Counted from the first letter of the stretch, positions 35,511 to 44,843 are shown. The stretch: DNA of 64,000 nucleotides from Chryseotalea sanaruensis (GCF_003990915.1 NZ_BHXQ01000006.1:304597-368596); one strand, 5' to 3'. Numbers and translations are program-made. Notes: generated by a model from the sequence alone, not told the origin.

Positions 35511-35612
35511 GAATTGTTGAAGATATGAAATGGCCTTTTCAAAGTTTTCAAAAAAACATATTGATGAAGTTAACCATTCCATGTGTCCTTAATAATTAAT
35601 TAAAAATTTCAC

Positions 35613-37892
35613 ATGAAACAGTATTTGAAGCATGATGCTTGGAAAATAATCGAAGAAGGATTTACTCCGGCCAACAATAGAATATCAGAAAGCGTCTTTA
35701 GCATTGGAAACGGACGCATGGGGCAACGTGCCACTTTCGAAGAGCAATATTCAGGAGATACGCATCAAGGTAGTTATGTAGCAGGTGTATATTATCCCGA
35801 TAAAACAAGAGTTGGTTGGTGGAAAAATGGTTACCCGGAATATTTCGCTAAAGTACTTAATGCGCCAAGCTGGATTGATATTGATGTTTCCATTGAAGGA
35901 GAGGTGCTGGATTTAGCTAAAGCTAAAGTTGAAAATTTTAAACGCGAACTAAATATGCAGAATGGTCTGTTAACCAGAACATTCATAGCAACATTACCCA
36001 GCGGAAAGCGAATAGCAGTGGACGCAAAACGTTTTTGCAGCATGGCTGATGGCGAAGTAGGAGCGATTCGATATGCAATAACACCATTAAACTTTTCAGG
36101 TAATTTATCTGTCGTGCTTCCTGTAGATGCGGATGTTGAAAATAAGGATGCAAACTATGATGAAAAATTTTGGGAGGAGATATACAAATCAGCCGATATA
36201 GACAGAGCAATCGTAATAGCTGAAACTAAAAAGACAAAATTCCATGTTTGTACCGGCATTAATTTTCTTACAAAAGAAAATGATAAAGTAAAACCAGTAG
36301 TAGCTAAATCAGAAACGCGCGATAAGTACGCTGCTATTACTTTTAATTATGATTTAAAGGAGAACATCACTTTCAGTATTGAGAAATATGCTGTTGTACT
36401 TTCCAGCGAAAATCATAAAAAGGATTTATTGGTTTCGGCAGCAGAACAGAAACTTCGATCTATTAAAACGGAAGGCTTCGACCGACTCTTTGATGCACAT
36501 CAGAATAATTGGTTAAAGCGCTGGCAGGGTGCTGATATAACCATCGAAGGTGATATCGCGGCACAACAGGGTATAAGGTTTAATATTTTCCAGTTAATGC
36601 AAACCTACACGGGCGATGATGAGCGATTGAACATTGGTCCAAAGGGCTTCACCGGTGAGAAATATGGCGGAAGTACTTATTGGGATACTGAAGCGTATTG
36701 TTTGCCTTTTTACTTGGGCACAACAGACGAGAAAGTAGCAAGAAATCTTTTGGTGTACAGATACAAGCACTTGCAGAAAGCTATTGAGAATGCTGCAAAG
36801 CTTGGCTTCACCAATGGTGCTGCGCTGTATCCGATGGTTACCATGAACGGTGAGGAGTGCCATAATGAGTGGGAAATCACTTTCGAGGAAATTCACCGTA
36901 ATGGTGCAATCGCTTATGGCATCTACGACTACATACGTTACACAGGAGAAGAAAAATACTTGACACAGTATGGGCTGGAGGTTTTAATTGGTATCTCCAG
37001 ATTTTGGGCACAACGTGTTAACTGGTCTGCTGATAAAAAGAAGTATGTAATGTTAGGGGTTACCGGCCCGAATGAATATGAGAATAACGTTAACAACAAC
37101 TGGTACACTAACTTAATTGCTGCCTGGACTTTAGAATACACACAACAAGCAATCGATTTTGTAAAGATTGATGATAAGGCTGCGTATGAAAAACTGGTGA
37201 AGAAGGTTTCTTTTAATGAGAAAGAAGAAACAGCAAAATGGTCTGATATCAGAACCAATATGTACTTGCCAGAAGATAGCAAGCGTGGCCTCTATTTACA
37301 ACAAGATGGCTTTCTTGATAAAGAATTATTAACAGTAGATAAGCTTAGAAAGGAAGACAGACCACTTAATCAAAAATGGTCATGGGACAGGATATTACGC
37401 TCTTGCTTCATTAAGCAGGCAGATGTGTTACAGGGCATATACTTCTTCGAAGATCGTTTTTCTTTTGATGACTTAAAACGCAACTTCGACTTCTATGAAC
37501 CAATGACTGTTCATGAGTCATCGCTCTCACCTTGTGTACACGTTATTCTAGCCTCTGTGCTGGGCTATAAGGAGAAGGCTTACGAGATGTACTTACGCAC
37601 TTCAAGACTCGACCTGGACGATTATAACAATGATACGGAAGATGGTTGCCATATTACCAGTATGGCGGGTACGTGGATGAGCGTTGTAAAAGGTTTTGGC
37701 GGTATGCGTGTGCGCGATGGTAAACTATACTTCAATCCATTTATTCCGGATCAATGGAAGTCTTACTCTTTCAAAGTTGAGTTCAGAGGAAGGGTTATTT
37801 TAGTGAACGTTAGCAAAGCATCAACTGATATTAAGGTAATTTCAGGCGATCCGCTGGAGATAATAGTGGGAGAGGAGAAAGAACTCGCTTAA
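35613..37892 (+). CDS. GH65 maltose phosphorylase
   Basis: A 759-residue phosphorylase that splits maltose with phosphate into glucose and beta-glucose 1-phosphate, in the cytoplasm (no signal peptide). The N-terminal beta-sandwich is followed by an (alpha/alpha)6 barrel. GECHNEWEITFEEIHRNGAI is at about residues 413-432. The TGPNEY motif carries Glu488, which corresponds to the general acid Glu487 known for Lactobacillus brevis maltose phosphorylase. SLSPCVHVILASVLGYKEKA and a small C-terminal beta domain close the protein. The neighbouring pgmB takes the product, which supports maltose over trehalose or kojibiose as substrate given the starch context. Confidence 0.93.
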   Translation: MKQYLKHDAWKIIEEGFTPANNRISESVFSIGNGRMGQRATFEEQYSGDTHQGSYVAGVYYPDKTRVGWWKNGYPEYFAKVLNAPSWIDIDVSIEGEVLDLAKAKVENFKRELNMQNGLLTRTFIATLPSGKRIAVDAKRFCSMADGEVGAIRYAITPLNFSGNLSVVLPVDADVENKDANYDEKFWEEIYKSADIDRAIVIAETKKTKFHVCTGINFLTKENDKVKPVVAKSETRDKYAAITFNYDLKENITFSIEKYAVVLSSENHKKDLLVSAAEQKLRSIKTEGFDRLFDAHQNNWLKRWQGADITIEGDIAAQQGIRFNIFQLMQTYTGDDERLNIGPKGFTGEKYGGSTYWDTEAYCLPFYLGTTDEKVARNLLVYRYKHLQKAIENAAKLGFTNGAALYPMVTMNGEECHNEWEITFEEIHRNGAIAYGIYDYIRYTGEEKYLTQYGLEVLIGISRFWAQRVNWSADKKKYVMLGVTGPNEYENNVNNNWYTNLIAAWTLEYTQQAIDFVKIDDKAAYEKLVKKVSFNEKEETAKWSDIRTNMYLPEDSKRGLYLQQDGFLDKELLTVDKLRKEDRPLNQKWSWDRILRSCFIKQADVLQGIYFFEDRFSFDDLKRNFDFYEPMTVHESSLSPCVHVILASVLGYKEKAYEMYLRTSRLDLDDYNNDTEDGCHITSMAGTWMSVVKGFGGMRVRDGKLYFNPFIPDQWKSYSFKVEFRGRVILVNVSKASTDIKVISGDPLEIIVGEEKELA

Positions 37893-37956
37893 GTTGGTTG
37901 TTAGTTGTTAGTTGTTGGTATTACGATCAACCAACAACTAACAACCACCAACGATA
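37893..37956. repeat. Second copy of the GTTG / CAAC dispersed inverted repeat
   Basis: GTTGGTTGTTAGTTGTTAG-type left arm and ACCAACAACTAACAACC-type right arm around a short ATTACGATC loop. It fills the whole gap between the convergent GH65 and symporter genes. It resembles 6709-6800, including the shared ACGATCAACCAACAAC. Confidence 0.7.
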
Positions 37957-37958
37957 TT

Positions 37959-39359
37959 TTAAAACTCCTTAGCATCAAGCTTTGCGAAGTACTTACGGGC
38001 TTCGGCCATTACTTTGGGTGCAAGCACAAATCCCGAGAGCATAGTCGGGAAGGCCATCAAGGCGTATGCGATATCAATAACATTCATTACGTCAGTCATA
38101 GAAGCAACAGCACCAACTATAATAGTAGAGAGGTAAAAGTAGTTATAATAATGTCCTGCCTTTGCACCAAATAAAAAGGACATGCCTTTGCTGCCATAAT
38201 AACTATAAGAGAATAGAGAAGTAATAGCAAAGAAGAATGCACTCAGCAGCAATAACAGCTTACCTGGTGTGCCCAAAGACATTTCAAATGCACTGGCAGT
38301 AAGTGATACCCCACTAGCGCCTGATGTCTTCCAAACATCTGTTACTAAAATAGCAAGTGCTGTAAGCGTACAAACTATGAGTGTATCAATCATAGGACTC
38401 AACATTGAAACGAGACCTTCTCTGATAGGCTCTTTACTTTTAGAAGCGCCTAATGCCATAGGGGCGGTACCTATACCAGCTTCGTTAGAGAATGATGCTC
38501 TGCGAACACCTGCAACAATCAACCCCCCTACAATACCACCTAGTGCCGGTTCTCCACGGTAATTATCTGCAGCAAAAGCATCTGTAATTACCAACCACAA
38601 ATAGTCTGGTACTTTTCCAATATTCAAGAGTATAATTGTGAGAACCGATAAAAAGTAAACAACAATCATAACAGGCACCATTTTGCCCGCCCAACTACCG
38701 ATGCGTTGTATCCCACCAATAATAACCACACCTGCAATGATGGTTAGTACACTACCAATTACAAACTTGGCTATGCCAATATCAAAACCTAAAAAATTGA
38801 AAGATGCAGTTTTGGCACTTTCTGAAGTAATACCAATATCAATAATCACTTGTGTTAATTGGTTGGCCTGAAAAATCGGCAAACAACCCACCATAACACA
38901 AAGTGAAAAGAGTACTGCTAATGGTTGCCAGGCTTTGCCCATGGCTTCCTTTATTACATACATTGGGCCACCTTGAATCACACCTTCACTGTCTTTACCT
39001 CTGTACATAACTGAGAGTGTGCTAGTAAAAAAATTGGTACTCATACCAACAAAAGCTGTAACCCACATCCAGAATAATGCACCAGGGCCACCAATGGAAA
39101 TGGCTGCAGCCACACCCGCTATGTTTCCCATGCCTACAGTTGAGGCAAGTGCCGTAGAGAGTGCCTGATAGGCATTGATATGACCAGGATCGTTAGGATT
39201 ATCGTATTTACCACGAAGAATGGCAATAGCATGCGTAAAATATTTGTATTGAATGAATCCTGAATAAAAGAAAAAGAAGAGCCCCCCCAGTATAAGTAAG
39301 AACAAAACAGGTGTCCAGACATTTGTTGCTAATTCACTGATAAACTCACTCATATCCAA
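37959..39359 (-). CDS. Sodium/alanine (AGCS-family) symporter
   Basis: A 466-residue inner-membrane amino-acid carrier with about 11 hydrophobic segments. Family signatures are visible: STVGMGNIAGVAAAISIGGPGALFWMWVTAFVGM, and later AGVRRASFSNEAGIGTAPMALGASKSKEP, both typical of the AgcS group that takes up alanine or glycine with sodium. The length is normal. It lies convergent with GH65 across a dispersed repeat and appears not to belong to the glucan locus. Confidence 0.93.
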   Translation of the reverse strand: MDMSEFISELATNVWTPVLFLLILGGLFFFFYSGFIQYKYFTHAIAILRGKYDNPNDPGHINAYQALSTALASTVGMGNIAGVAAAISIGGPGALFWMWVTAFVGMSTNFFTSTLSVMYRGKDSEGVIQGGPMYVIKEAMGKAWQPLAVLFSLCVMVGCLPIFQANQLTQVIIDIGITSESAKTASFNFLGFDIGIAKFVIGSVLTIIAGVVIIGGIQRIGSWAGKMVPVMIVVYFLSVLTIILLNIGKVPDYLWLVITDAFAADNYRGEPALGGIVGGLIVAGVRRASFSNEAGIGTAPMALGASKSKEPIREGLVSMLSPMIDTLIVCTLTALAILVTDVWKTSGASGVSLTASAFEMSLGTPGKLLLLLSAFFFAITSLFSYSYYGSKGMSFLFGAKAGHYYNYFYLSTIIVGAVASMTDVMNVIDIAYALMAFPTMLSGFVLAPKVMAEARKYFAKLDAKEF

Positions 39360-39463
39360 AAAATTAAAGGGCTAAAATAGGACTTATTCCTTAATCAACA
39401 ATTTTAAGCGAAAAAAGTGAAACGCCTTTAATACACCCATAAAAGAATGATGACTGGTTCTTT

Positions 39464-40519
39464 TCAGTTCTTTGTTTTTAATTTTCCATTAGAAACGGCC
39501 ATCCAATTACAAAGTGTGTAGAGTAATCGCGCACCAACATTTGCATCCCATTCATTATTATCAGCCGGTGCTACTTCGTTAAGGTCGAAGCCAATAATTC
39601 TCTTACCAGACTTCACAAGTTTTTTAATCAGGTGCAGCACTTCGTGAAATTGAAAACCTCCTGCCACAGGTGTTCCTGTATTCGGACAGAGTTTGGGATC
39701 TAATCCATCAATATCAAAACTGATATAAACGAATTCGGGAAGTTCTTTAATGATGACGTTACAAATCGCATCCCATGATTTTCCTTCAAACTGATGAGCC
39801 TTAATATCTTCGTCAAAAAAAGTTACTACTCTGCCAGCAGCTCTTTGCATAACCATTACCTCTTCTTCGCAATAATCACGAATGCCAACTTGTACTAACT
39901 TAGCAACAGCAGGAAGTTTAAGTGCATTGTACATAATGCTCGCATGAGAATAAGTAAAACCCTCATAGGCTTTTCTTAAATCGGCATGCGCATCTATTTG
40001 CAATACAGCAAAGCGATCGTAGCGTTCACTAAGTGCACGCAAAAAACCCAATGGTGTGCTGTGGTCGCCACCGAGTAAACCCACCATCTTACCTTCTTTT
40101 ATTTGTTTCAGTGTCGTGTTTTTTACATAGATGTTCAGGTTTTCACAAGCTTCATTTATTTTGTCAAGTACGGGATTATCATCAGTTTCACCTCCTTCAC
40201 TTAGTGATTGTATGTACTGTGCAGCGAGTGTTCTTAACTTACGATTCTCTTCATATAAATTCTGTGGAACTGGCAACATAGCGACACCAAGTTTCCAGGC
40301 ATCCGGTATGTCTTTAACAAAAAGATCAACTTGTGCACTCGCTTCTAAAATTGCTTCCGGACCTTTAGCTGTACCATCTTTGTATGAAACGGTAACCTCC
40401 CAGGGAACTGGTACGATAACTAGATCAGCATTTTCAGGTGAAAAGGGGAGACCAAATAGATTGCCTGTAGCTCCGGGAGCATTTGGATCAAATTGGGCAA
40501 TAATATCTTCTTTTGTCAT
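39464..40519 (-). CDS. Agmatinase/arginase-family ureohydrolase
   Basis: A 351-residue binuclear manganese enzyme. I use the ATG at 40519 (MTKEDIIAQFDP); an upstream frame extension to 40588 would run into the end of sixA. Metal ligands are visible in LLGGDHSTP, IDAHADLR and SFDIDGLDP, in the usual family order. PWEVTVSYKDGTAKGPEAI matches the substrate-side segment of agmatinases. Agmatinase, arginase and formimidoylglutamase cannot be separated reliably by these motifs. It lies 31 bp after sixA on the same strand, probably cotranscribed. Confidence 0.88.
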   Translation of the reverse strand: MTKEDIIAQFDPNAPGATGNLFGLPFSPENADLVIVPVPWEVTVSYKDGTAKGPEAILEASAQVDLFVKDIPDAWKLGVAMLPVPQNLYEENRKLRTLAAQYIQSLSEGGETDDNPVLDKINEACENLNIYVKNTTLKQIKEGKMVGLLGGDHSTPLGFLRALSERYDRFAVLQIDAHADLRKAYEGFTYSHASIMYNALKLPAVAKLVQVGIRDYCEEEVMVMQRAAGRVVTFFDEDIKAHQFEGKSWDAICNVIIKELPEFVYISFDIDGLDPKLCPNTGTPVAGGFQFHEVLHLIKKLVKSGKRIIGFDLNEVAPADNNEWDANVGARLLYTLCNWMAVSNGKLKTKN

Positions 40520-40550
40520 GGAATAATAACTTCGATATTGAGTGTACTGT

Positions 40551-41054
40551 TTAAGATCTTGAAAATTGTTCGGGGTAAATAAAGTCAAGTAAAGTGGCGC
40601 TCTCTTTACTTACTTCTTTCCACGAGGGGACAGTGATTTGTAAAAGACAAAGACCACCTGTGGGCATTGAACCTATTTCCGCATTGCTTAAATACTCAGC
40701 TAAATAAGATACTGTTGGATTGTGCCCCACCAAAAGTACCGACCTGATACTTGCATCAATTTTATTAATAAAGCTTAAGTAAGATCGAATCGATGAATTG
40801 TAAAGTTCCTCTTCTTCAATTACATGTTCACTGGTAACTTTCAAAACATCAGACACTAAAGCTGCGGTGTGTTTAGTACGATTTGCCACACTTGTATAAA
40901 TATATTCAGGGGTAAATCCTTGTTTAGAAAGTTGAGTTCCTATAATCAGTGCCTCTTGCTGCCCCTTGCCAGTTAACTCACGATCCTTATCATGCAAACC
41001 GCCATGAATTTCTTCGGCCTGGGCGTGCCGCATAATATAGAGTGATCGTTGCAT
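40551..41054 (-). CDS. Phosphohistidine phosphatase SixA-like
   Basis: A 167-residue member of the histidine phosphatase superfamily. The catalytic motif RHAQAEE is near the N-terminus (YIMRHAQAEEIHGG), and the second histidine lies in LLVGHNPTVSYLAEYL. The KDRELTGKGQQEA segment is typical of SixA, which removes phosphate from phosphohistidine in signalling or transport proteins. I start at the ATG at 41054 so that the RHx motif falls about eight residues in, as usual. An upstream frame to 41108 is less likely. Substrate in this organism unknown. Confidence 0.85.
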   Translation of the reverse strand: MQRSLYIMRHAQAEEIHGGLHDKDRELTGKGQQEALIIGTQLSKQGFTPEYIYTSVANRTKHTAALVSDVLKVTSEHVIEEEELYNSSIRSYLSFINKIDASIRSVLLVGHNPTVSYLAEYLSNAEIGSMPTGGLCLLQITVPSWKEVSKESATLLDFIYPEQFSRS

Positions 41055-41148
41055 GAATTGAAGGATTTGGTTTGAATCTGTAAAATTAAACATCTTATAA
41101 AAATCCACATGAAGATTATCTTTAATTGAGCTAACAGGCTGACAGTTA

Positions 41149-41190
41149 GTTACATGTTACCCCTTCCGATGGGTGCTAAACATGTAATAA
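41149..41190. repeat. Inverted repeat between divergent sixA and topA
   Basis: TTACATGTT (41150-41158) pairs perfectly with AACATGTAA (41179-41187), with an inner CCC / GGG pairing. The arms are themselves near-palindromic, so this could also be a protein-binding site. It lies about 15 bp upstream of the topA promoter. Confidence 0.55.
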
Positions 41191-41203
41191 CAAGAAAATT
41201 GAA

Positions 41204-41233
41204 TTTGATTTTTTAAAAAATTAGAGATATTTG
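41204..41233 (+). promoter_or_regulatory. Likely topA promoter
   Basis: TTTG (41204-41207), an 18-bp spacer, then GATATTTG (41226-41233), one base off TAnnTTTG. The topA ATG follows at 41254. Confidence 0.5.
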
Positions 41234-41253
41234 ACCCTTCTGATAAAAAAAGC

Positions 41254-43785
41254 ATGTCGAAAAACTTAGTTATTGTTGAGTCTCCTGCGAAAGCAAAAAC
41301 CATTGAAGGGTATCTGGGAAAGGATTATAAAGTAGCCTCCAGCATGGGACACATACGCGACTTGCCGAAGGGTGGAGACGCAATTGATATTGAAAATGGC
41401 TACGAGCCAACGTATGAGATTAGTCCTGATAAAAAGGAAATCATATCAAAACTCAAGAAACTGGCAGAAGATGCAGAAATGGTTTACCTGGCAAGCGATG
41501 AAGACCGTGAGGGAGAAGCTATTTCGTGGCACTTAAAGGAAGCACTTGACCTGAGTGATAAGAAAACCAGACGTATCGTATTTACTGAAATTACCAAGAA
41601 GGCAATTTTGAATGCGATTCAAACACCTCGCGGTATTGATATTGATTTGGTAAATGCGCAACAAGCAAGGCGCGTACTCGACAGGTTAGTAGGTTATCAA
41701 CTTTCTCCAATATTATGGAAGAAAATTAAAACGGGCTTATCTGCTGGTCGTGTACAGTCTGTAGCTGTTCGTCTTGTTGTAGAGCGCGAGCGCGAGATCA
41801 ACGATTTCAATATTACATCATCCTATAAAATCAATGCCTATTTTGATTTAGGCAAAGGCAAAACACTGGTAGCTGAACTGCCGGAGCGTTTTAAAGAAGA
41901 GAATGAAGCAATTGAGTTTCTTGAATCATGTAAAGGTGCCAAGTTTAATATCAAAGACTTAATTACCAAACCTTCAAAACGTACACCAGCACCGCCTTTT
42001 ACTACCTCAACACTACAGCAGGAAGCATCTCGTAAACTGGGTTTCTCTGTTACACAAACCATGGTTGTTGCACAAAAGTTGTACGAAGCAGGTAAGATCA
42101 GCTACATGCGTACAGACTCTGTAAACTTATCGGAAGAAGCACTAGCCAATGCTACGCAACAAATTGTGTCAGCTTATGGTAAGGAGTTTGCACAACGAAG
42201 AATCTTTAAGACTAAATCATCTGGCGCCCAAGAAGCTCACGAAGCTATCAGACCAACCGATTTTAGTGTGATGGATCCTGGTATGGACAGTGGTGCTAAA
42301 CGTTTGTACGATTTAATATGGAAGCGCGCTATTGCATCGCAGATGGCTGATGCAGAATTGGAAAAGACAACAGCATACATCGGTATATCGACCAACCCTA
42401 AAGTATTACAGGCACAAGGTGAAGTAGTGCTTTTCGAAGGATTCCTTAAAGTGTATATGGAATCAGACGATGATGATGATGAGCAGGAAGACAGCAAAGT
42501 ATTGCCACCACTTAAGGTTGGACAAGATTTGGTATTGAATGAGTTAGTGGGTAAACAGATTTTCTCCCGCACACCTCCACGCTACACAGAAGCAAGTTTA
42601 GTAAAGAAACTGGAAGAGTTGGGTATTGGCCGACCATCTACTTACGCACCAACCATTTCTACAGTGCAAAAGAGAGGTTATGTAGTAAAAGAAGCGAGAG
42701 AAGGTGTTGAACGTAAGTACAACGTCTTTAAGCTTGTTAATAATGAACTCAGCAAAGCAATTGATACAGAAATAACAGGAGCAGAGAAGAACAAGTTGTT
42801 CCCAACCAACACAGCTATGATTGTTAATGACTTTCTGGTTGATAACTTTCCTGATATTACTGACTATTCCTTCACTTCTGAAATTGAAAAGGAGTTTGAT
42901 GAGATTGCAGAAGGTAAGTTAGACTGGAGACGCATGCTGGATAATTTTTACCAGCCTTTTCATAAGACTGTTCTTAAAACAGAAAAGATTGAACGTTCTG
43001 AAGTTGGAAGAAGCAGAGAGTTAGGCGTTGATCCTAAAACCGATAAAATGGTTTATGCAAAACTGGGTCGCTTCGGTGCTTATGTTCAACTAGGCGAAAA
43101 CCCTGACGACAATGGTGGCGAGAAACCTAAGTTTGCCAGTCTGCGTCAAGGCCAGTTTTTAGAAAACATTGCATTGGCAGATGCGATGGAACTTTTCAAG
43201 ATGCCACGTGAGGTTGCTCAGTTTGAAGACAAACCAGTGGTAGTGAACTTGGGTCGTTTCGGCCCCTATGTTTTACACGATAAAAAATTTGTCAGTATTC
43301 CGAAGGATGATGATCCATACACCATTACCGGAGATCGTGCTATCGAATTAATAGAAGCCAAGCGTATTGCAGATGCGAATCGTTTAATCAAGAGCTTCCC
43401 TGAAGATGAAGAGATGCAAGTACTCAATGGTCGTTTTGGGCCATACATTAAAGCAGGTAAGAAGAATGTAAAGATTCCGAAGGGAACCGAACCAATATCA
43501 CTTACCTATGCAGAATGCAAAGCTTTAGCTGATGCTACACCAGAGAAGAGAGGTCGTTTTGGAAGAAAAGCAGCGCCTACTCCTGAAGCGAAGAAAGCAC
43601 CAACAAAGACAGCGAAGAAAGCTGCTAAAAAAACATCAGCTGCTAAGGTTGCGAAGAAGGCAGCAAAGAAAACAACTACTAAGTCGGCAGGAACAAAAGT
43701 AGAAGCAGCTAGAAAATCAGGTGTTGTTAAAAAAGTAATTCCTGCAAAGAAGAAGGCCGCAGCCAAGAAAAAAGCAAAACGTTAA
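41254..43785 (+). CDS. topA: DNA topoisomerase I (type IA)
   Basis: An 843-residue enzyme that relaxes negative supercoils. The TOPRIM domain opens with LVIVESPAKAKTIEGYLG and contains ASDEDREGEAISWHL. The active-site tyrosine is Tyr284 in ISYMRTDSVNLSEEA. GRPSTYAPTISTVQKRGYV is also a family signature. After the core, several beta-rich repeats of the form LGRFGAYVQLG / LGRFGPYVLHD / NGRFGPYIKAG replace the zinc fingers of E. coli TopA. The last about 75 residues are a Lys/Ala-rich low-complexity tail, probably for non-specific DNA binding. A terminator follows. Confidence 0.97.
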   Translation: MSKNLVIVESPAKAKTIEGYLGKDYKVASSMGHIRDLPKGGDAIDIENGYEPTYEISPDKKEIISKLKKLAEDAEMVYLASDEDREGEAISWHLKEALDLSDKKTRRIVFTEITKKAILNAIQTPRGIDIDLVNAQQARRVLDRLVGYQLSPILWKKIKTGLSAGRVQSVAVRLVVEREREINDFNITSSYKINAYFDLGKGKTLVAELPERFKEENEAIEFLESCKGAKFNIKDLITKPSKRTPAPPFTTSTLQQEASRKLGFSVTQTMVVAQKLYEAGKISYMRTDSVNLSEEALANATQQIVSAYGKEFAQRRIFKTKSSGAQEAHEAIRPTDFSVMDPGMDSGAKRLYDLIWKRAIASQMADAELEKTTAYIGISTNPKVLQAQGEVVLFEGFLKVYMESDDDDDEQEDSKVLPPLKVGQDLVLNELVGKQIFSRTPPRYTEASLVKKLEELGIGRPSTYAPTISTVQKRGYVVKEAREGVERKYNVFKLVNNELSKAIDTEITGAEKNKLFPTNTAMIVNDFLVDNFPDITDYSFTSEIEKEFDEIAEGKLDWRRMLDNFYQPFHKTVLKTEKIERSEVGRSRELGVDPKTDKMVYAKLGRFGAYVQLGENPDDNGGEKPKFASLRQGQFLENIALADAMELFKMPREVAQFEDKPVVVNLGRFGPYVLHDKKFVSIPKDDDPYTITGDRAIELIEAKRIADANRLIKSFPEDEEMQVLNGRFGPYIKAGKKNVKIPKGTEPISLTYAECKALADATPEKRGRFGRKAAPTPEAKKAPTKTAKKAAKKTSAAKVAKKAAKKTTTKSAGTKVEAARKSGVVKKVIPAKKKAAAKKKAKR

Positions 43786-43803
43786 TCAGCAGCTTATCAA
43801 AAT

Positions 43804-43839
43804 AAAAAAAGATCGTGGAGAAGTTCACGATCTTTTTTT
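43804..43839 (+). terminator. Rho-independent terminator after topA
   Basis: AAAAAAGATCGTG pairs with CACGATCTTTTTT around an 8-nt loop. Confidence 0.9.
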
Positions 43840-43861
43840 GTATCAGGAAAGTATTGAGATT

Positions 43862-43945
43862 TAACCGCAGAGCACCCAAAGGTTCGCAAAGATAAAAACT
43901 GTACCTCTGCGAATCTCAACGCTCTTTGCAGTTAGAAATTTAGAT
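43862..43945. repeat. Dispersed-type inverted repeat (AACCGCAGAG family)
   Basis: TAACCGCAGAGCACCCAAAG and GCAAAGAT on the left are an imperfect inverted copy of ACCTCTGCGAATCTCAACG and CTCTTTGCAGTTAG on the right. It fills the gap between convergent topA and the ion-channel gene. Repeats of this look are common in environmental Bacteroidota; only one copy is in this window. Confidence 0.6.
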
Positions 43946-43950
43946 TGAGT

Positions 43951-44793
43951 TTATTGACTTTTATCTGATTCGTTAAGTGTACTTCCACAAAACTTACAAT
44001 GAACTGCATCAGCATCATGACCTTCCTTTAAGCAAACAGGGCAGCATTGTGTGCTAAGCTTGTCTTTACTTTTCTGTTGTATCATTTCTGCAGATACAAT
44101 ACCAGTTGGAACTGCGATAATACCATAGCCCATAATCATGATTATAGCTGCCAGACTTTGACCTAGATTTGTTTGCGGAGCAATATCTCCATAACCAACG
44201 GTTGTCATGGTAACGATTGCCCAATAGATGCTTCTGGGTATGCTTGTAAAACCATTTTCACCACCTTCAATAAGGTACATTAAGGTGCCTGCAATAACTA
44301 CCGAAGTGATGATGGTGATCATAAAAACTGTAATCTTATACTTGCTGGCTTTTATCGCCTGCATCAATACATTACTCTCGCCAACAAATTTTACCATTTT
44401 AAAAATTCTGAAAATCCGTAAGAAGCGCAATACACGAATAATCATTAATGACTGAGCGCCATAAAAGAATATAGCCAAATAGGTGGGTAATATGGATAGG
44501 AGATCAACAATACCGAAAAAACTGAGAACATAGTTCCGTTTGTATTTCACTACCATAAGTCTGGCAAAGTATTCTAAGGTAAAGATGATAGTAAAGACCC
44601 ACTCGAGGGTATAGAGTATTTTACCCACCTGTTGTTGAATACCAATAACGCTCTCGAGCATTACAGTGACAACACTTAAAATTATACAAATTAATAGTGC
44701 AATATCGAAAATGCGACCAGCAGTGGTGTCTGCTTCAAAGATGATTTCGTAAAGGCTATCCTTCCAGTTTTTTGAAGGTTTATTCTTTTGCAT
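43951..44793 (-). CDS. Voltage-gated-like potassium channel with a C-terminal zinc ribbon
   Basis: A 280-residue six-helix channel subunit. An S4-like helix with regularly spaced arginines (RVLRFLRIFRIFK, about 120-132) is followed by the pore and the potassium selectivity filter TMTTVGYGD (about 195-203). Membrane helices S1-S3 fall at about 28-45, 60-80 and 90-112. After S6 a short tail carries C251-P-V-C254 and C266-K-F-C269, a treble/zinc-ribbon spacing that is not part of the standard channel and may sense metal or redox state. It lies alone between topA and serA. Confidence 0.9.
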   Translation of the reverse strand: MQKNKPSKNWKDSLYEIIFEADTTAGRIFDIALLICIILSVVTVMLESVIGIQQQVGKILYTLEWVFTIIFTLEYFARLMVVKYKRNYVLSFFGIVDLLSILPTYLAIFFYGAQSLMIIRVLRFLRIFRIFKMVKFVGESNVLMQAIKASKYKITVFMITIITSVVIAGTLMYLIEGGENGFTSIPRSIYWAIVTMTTVGYGDIAPQTNLGQSLAAIIMIMGYGIIAVPTGIVSAEMIQQKSKDKLSTQCCPVCLKEGHDADAVHCKFCGSTLNESDKSQ

Positions 44794-44843
44794 CCATCAA
44801 GATAGCAAAACAATAGGAACAACTGAGTATTAAAAATTAAGGA

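Noticed and set aside
37893..37956. Possible CRISPR-like array of GTTG repeats
   Set aside because: Units are only 7-10 bp, have no spacers of constant length, and form one hairpin. No cas genes are near.
43560..43785. Lys/Ala-coding low-complexity stretch as a separate repeat element
   Set aside because: It is in frame with topA and is a common basic C-terminal tail of bacterial DNA-binding proteins.
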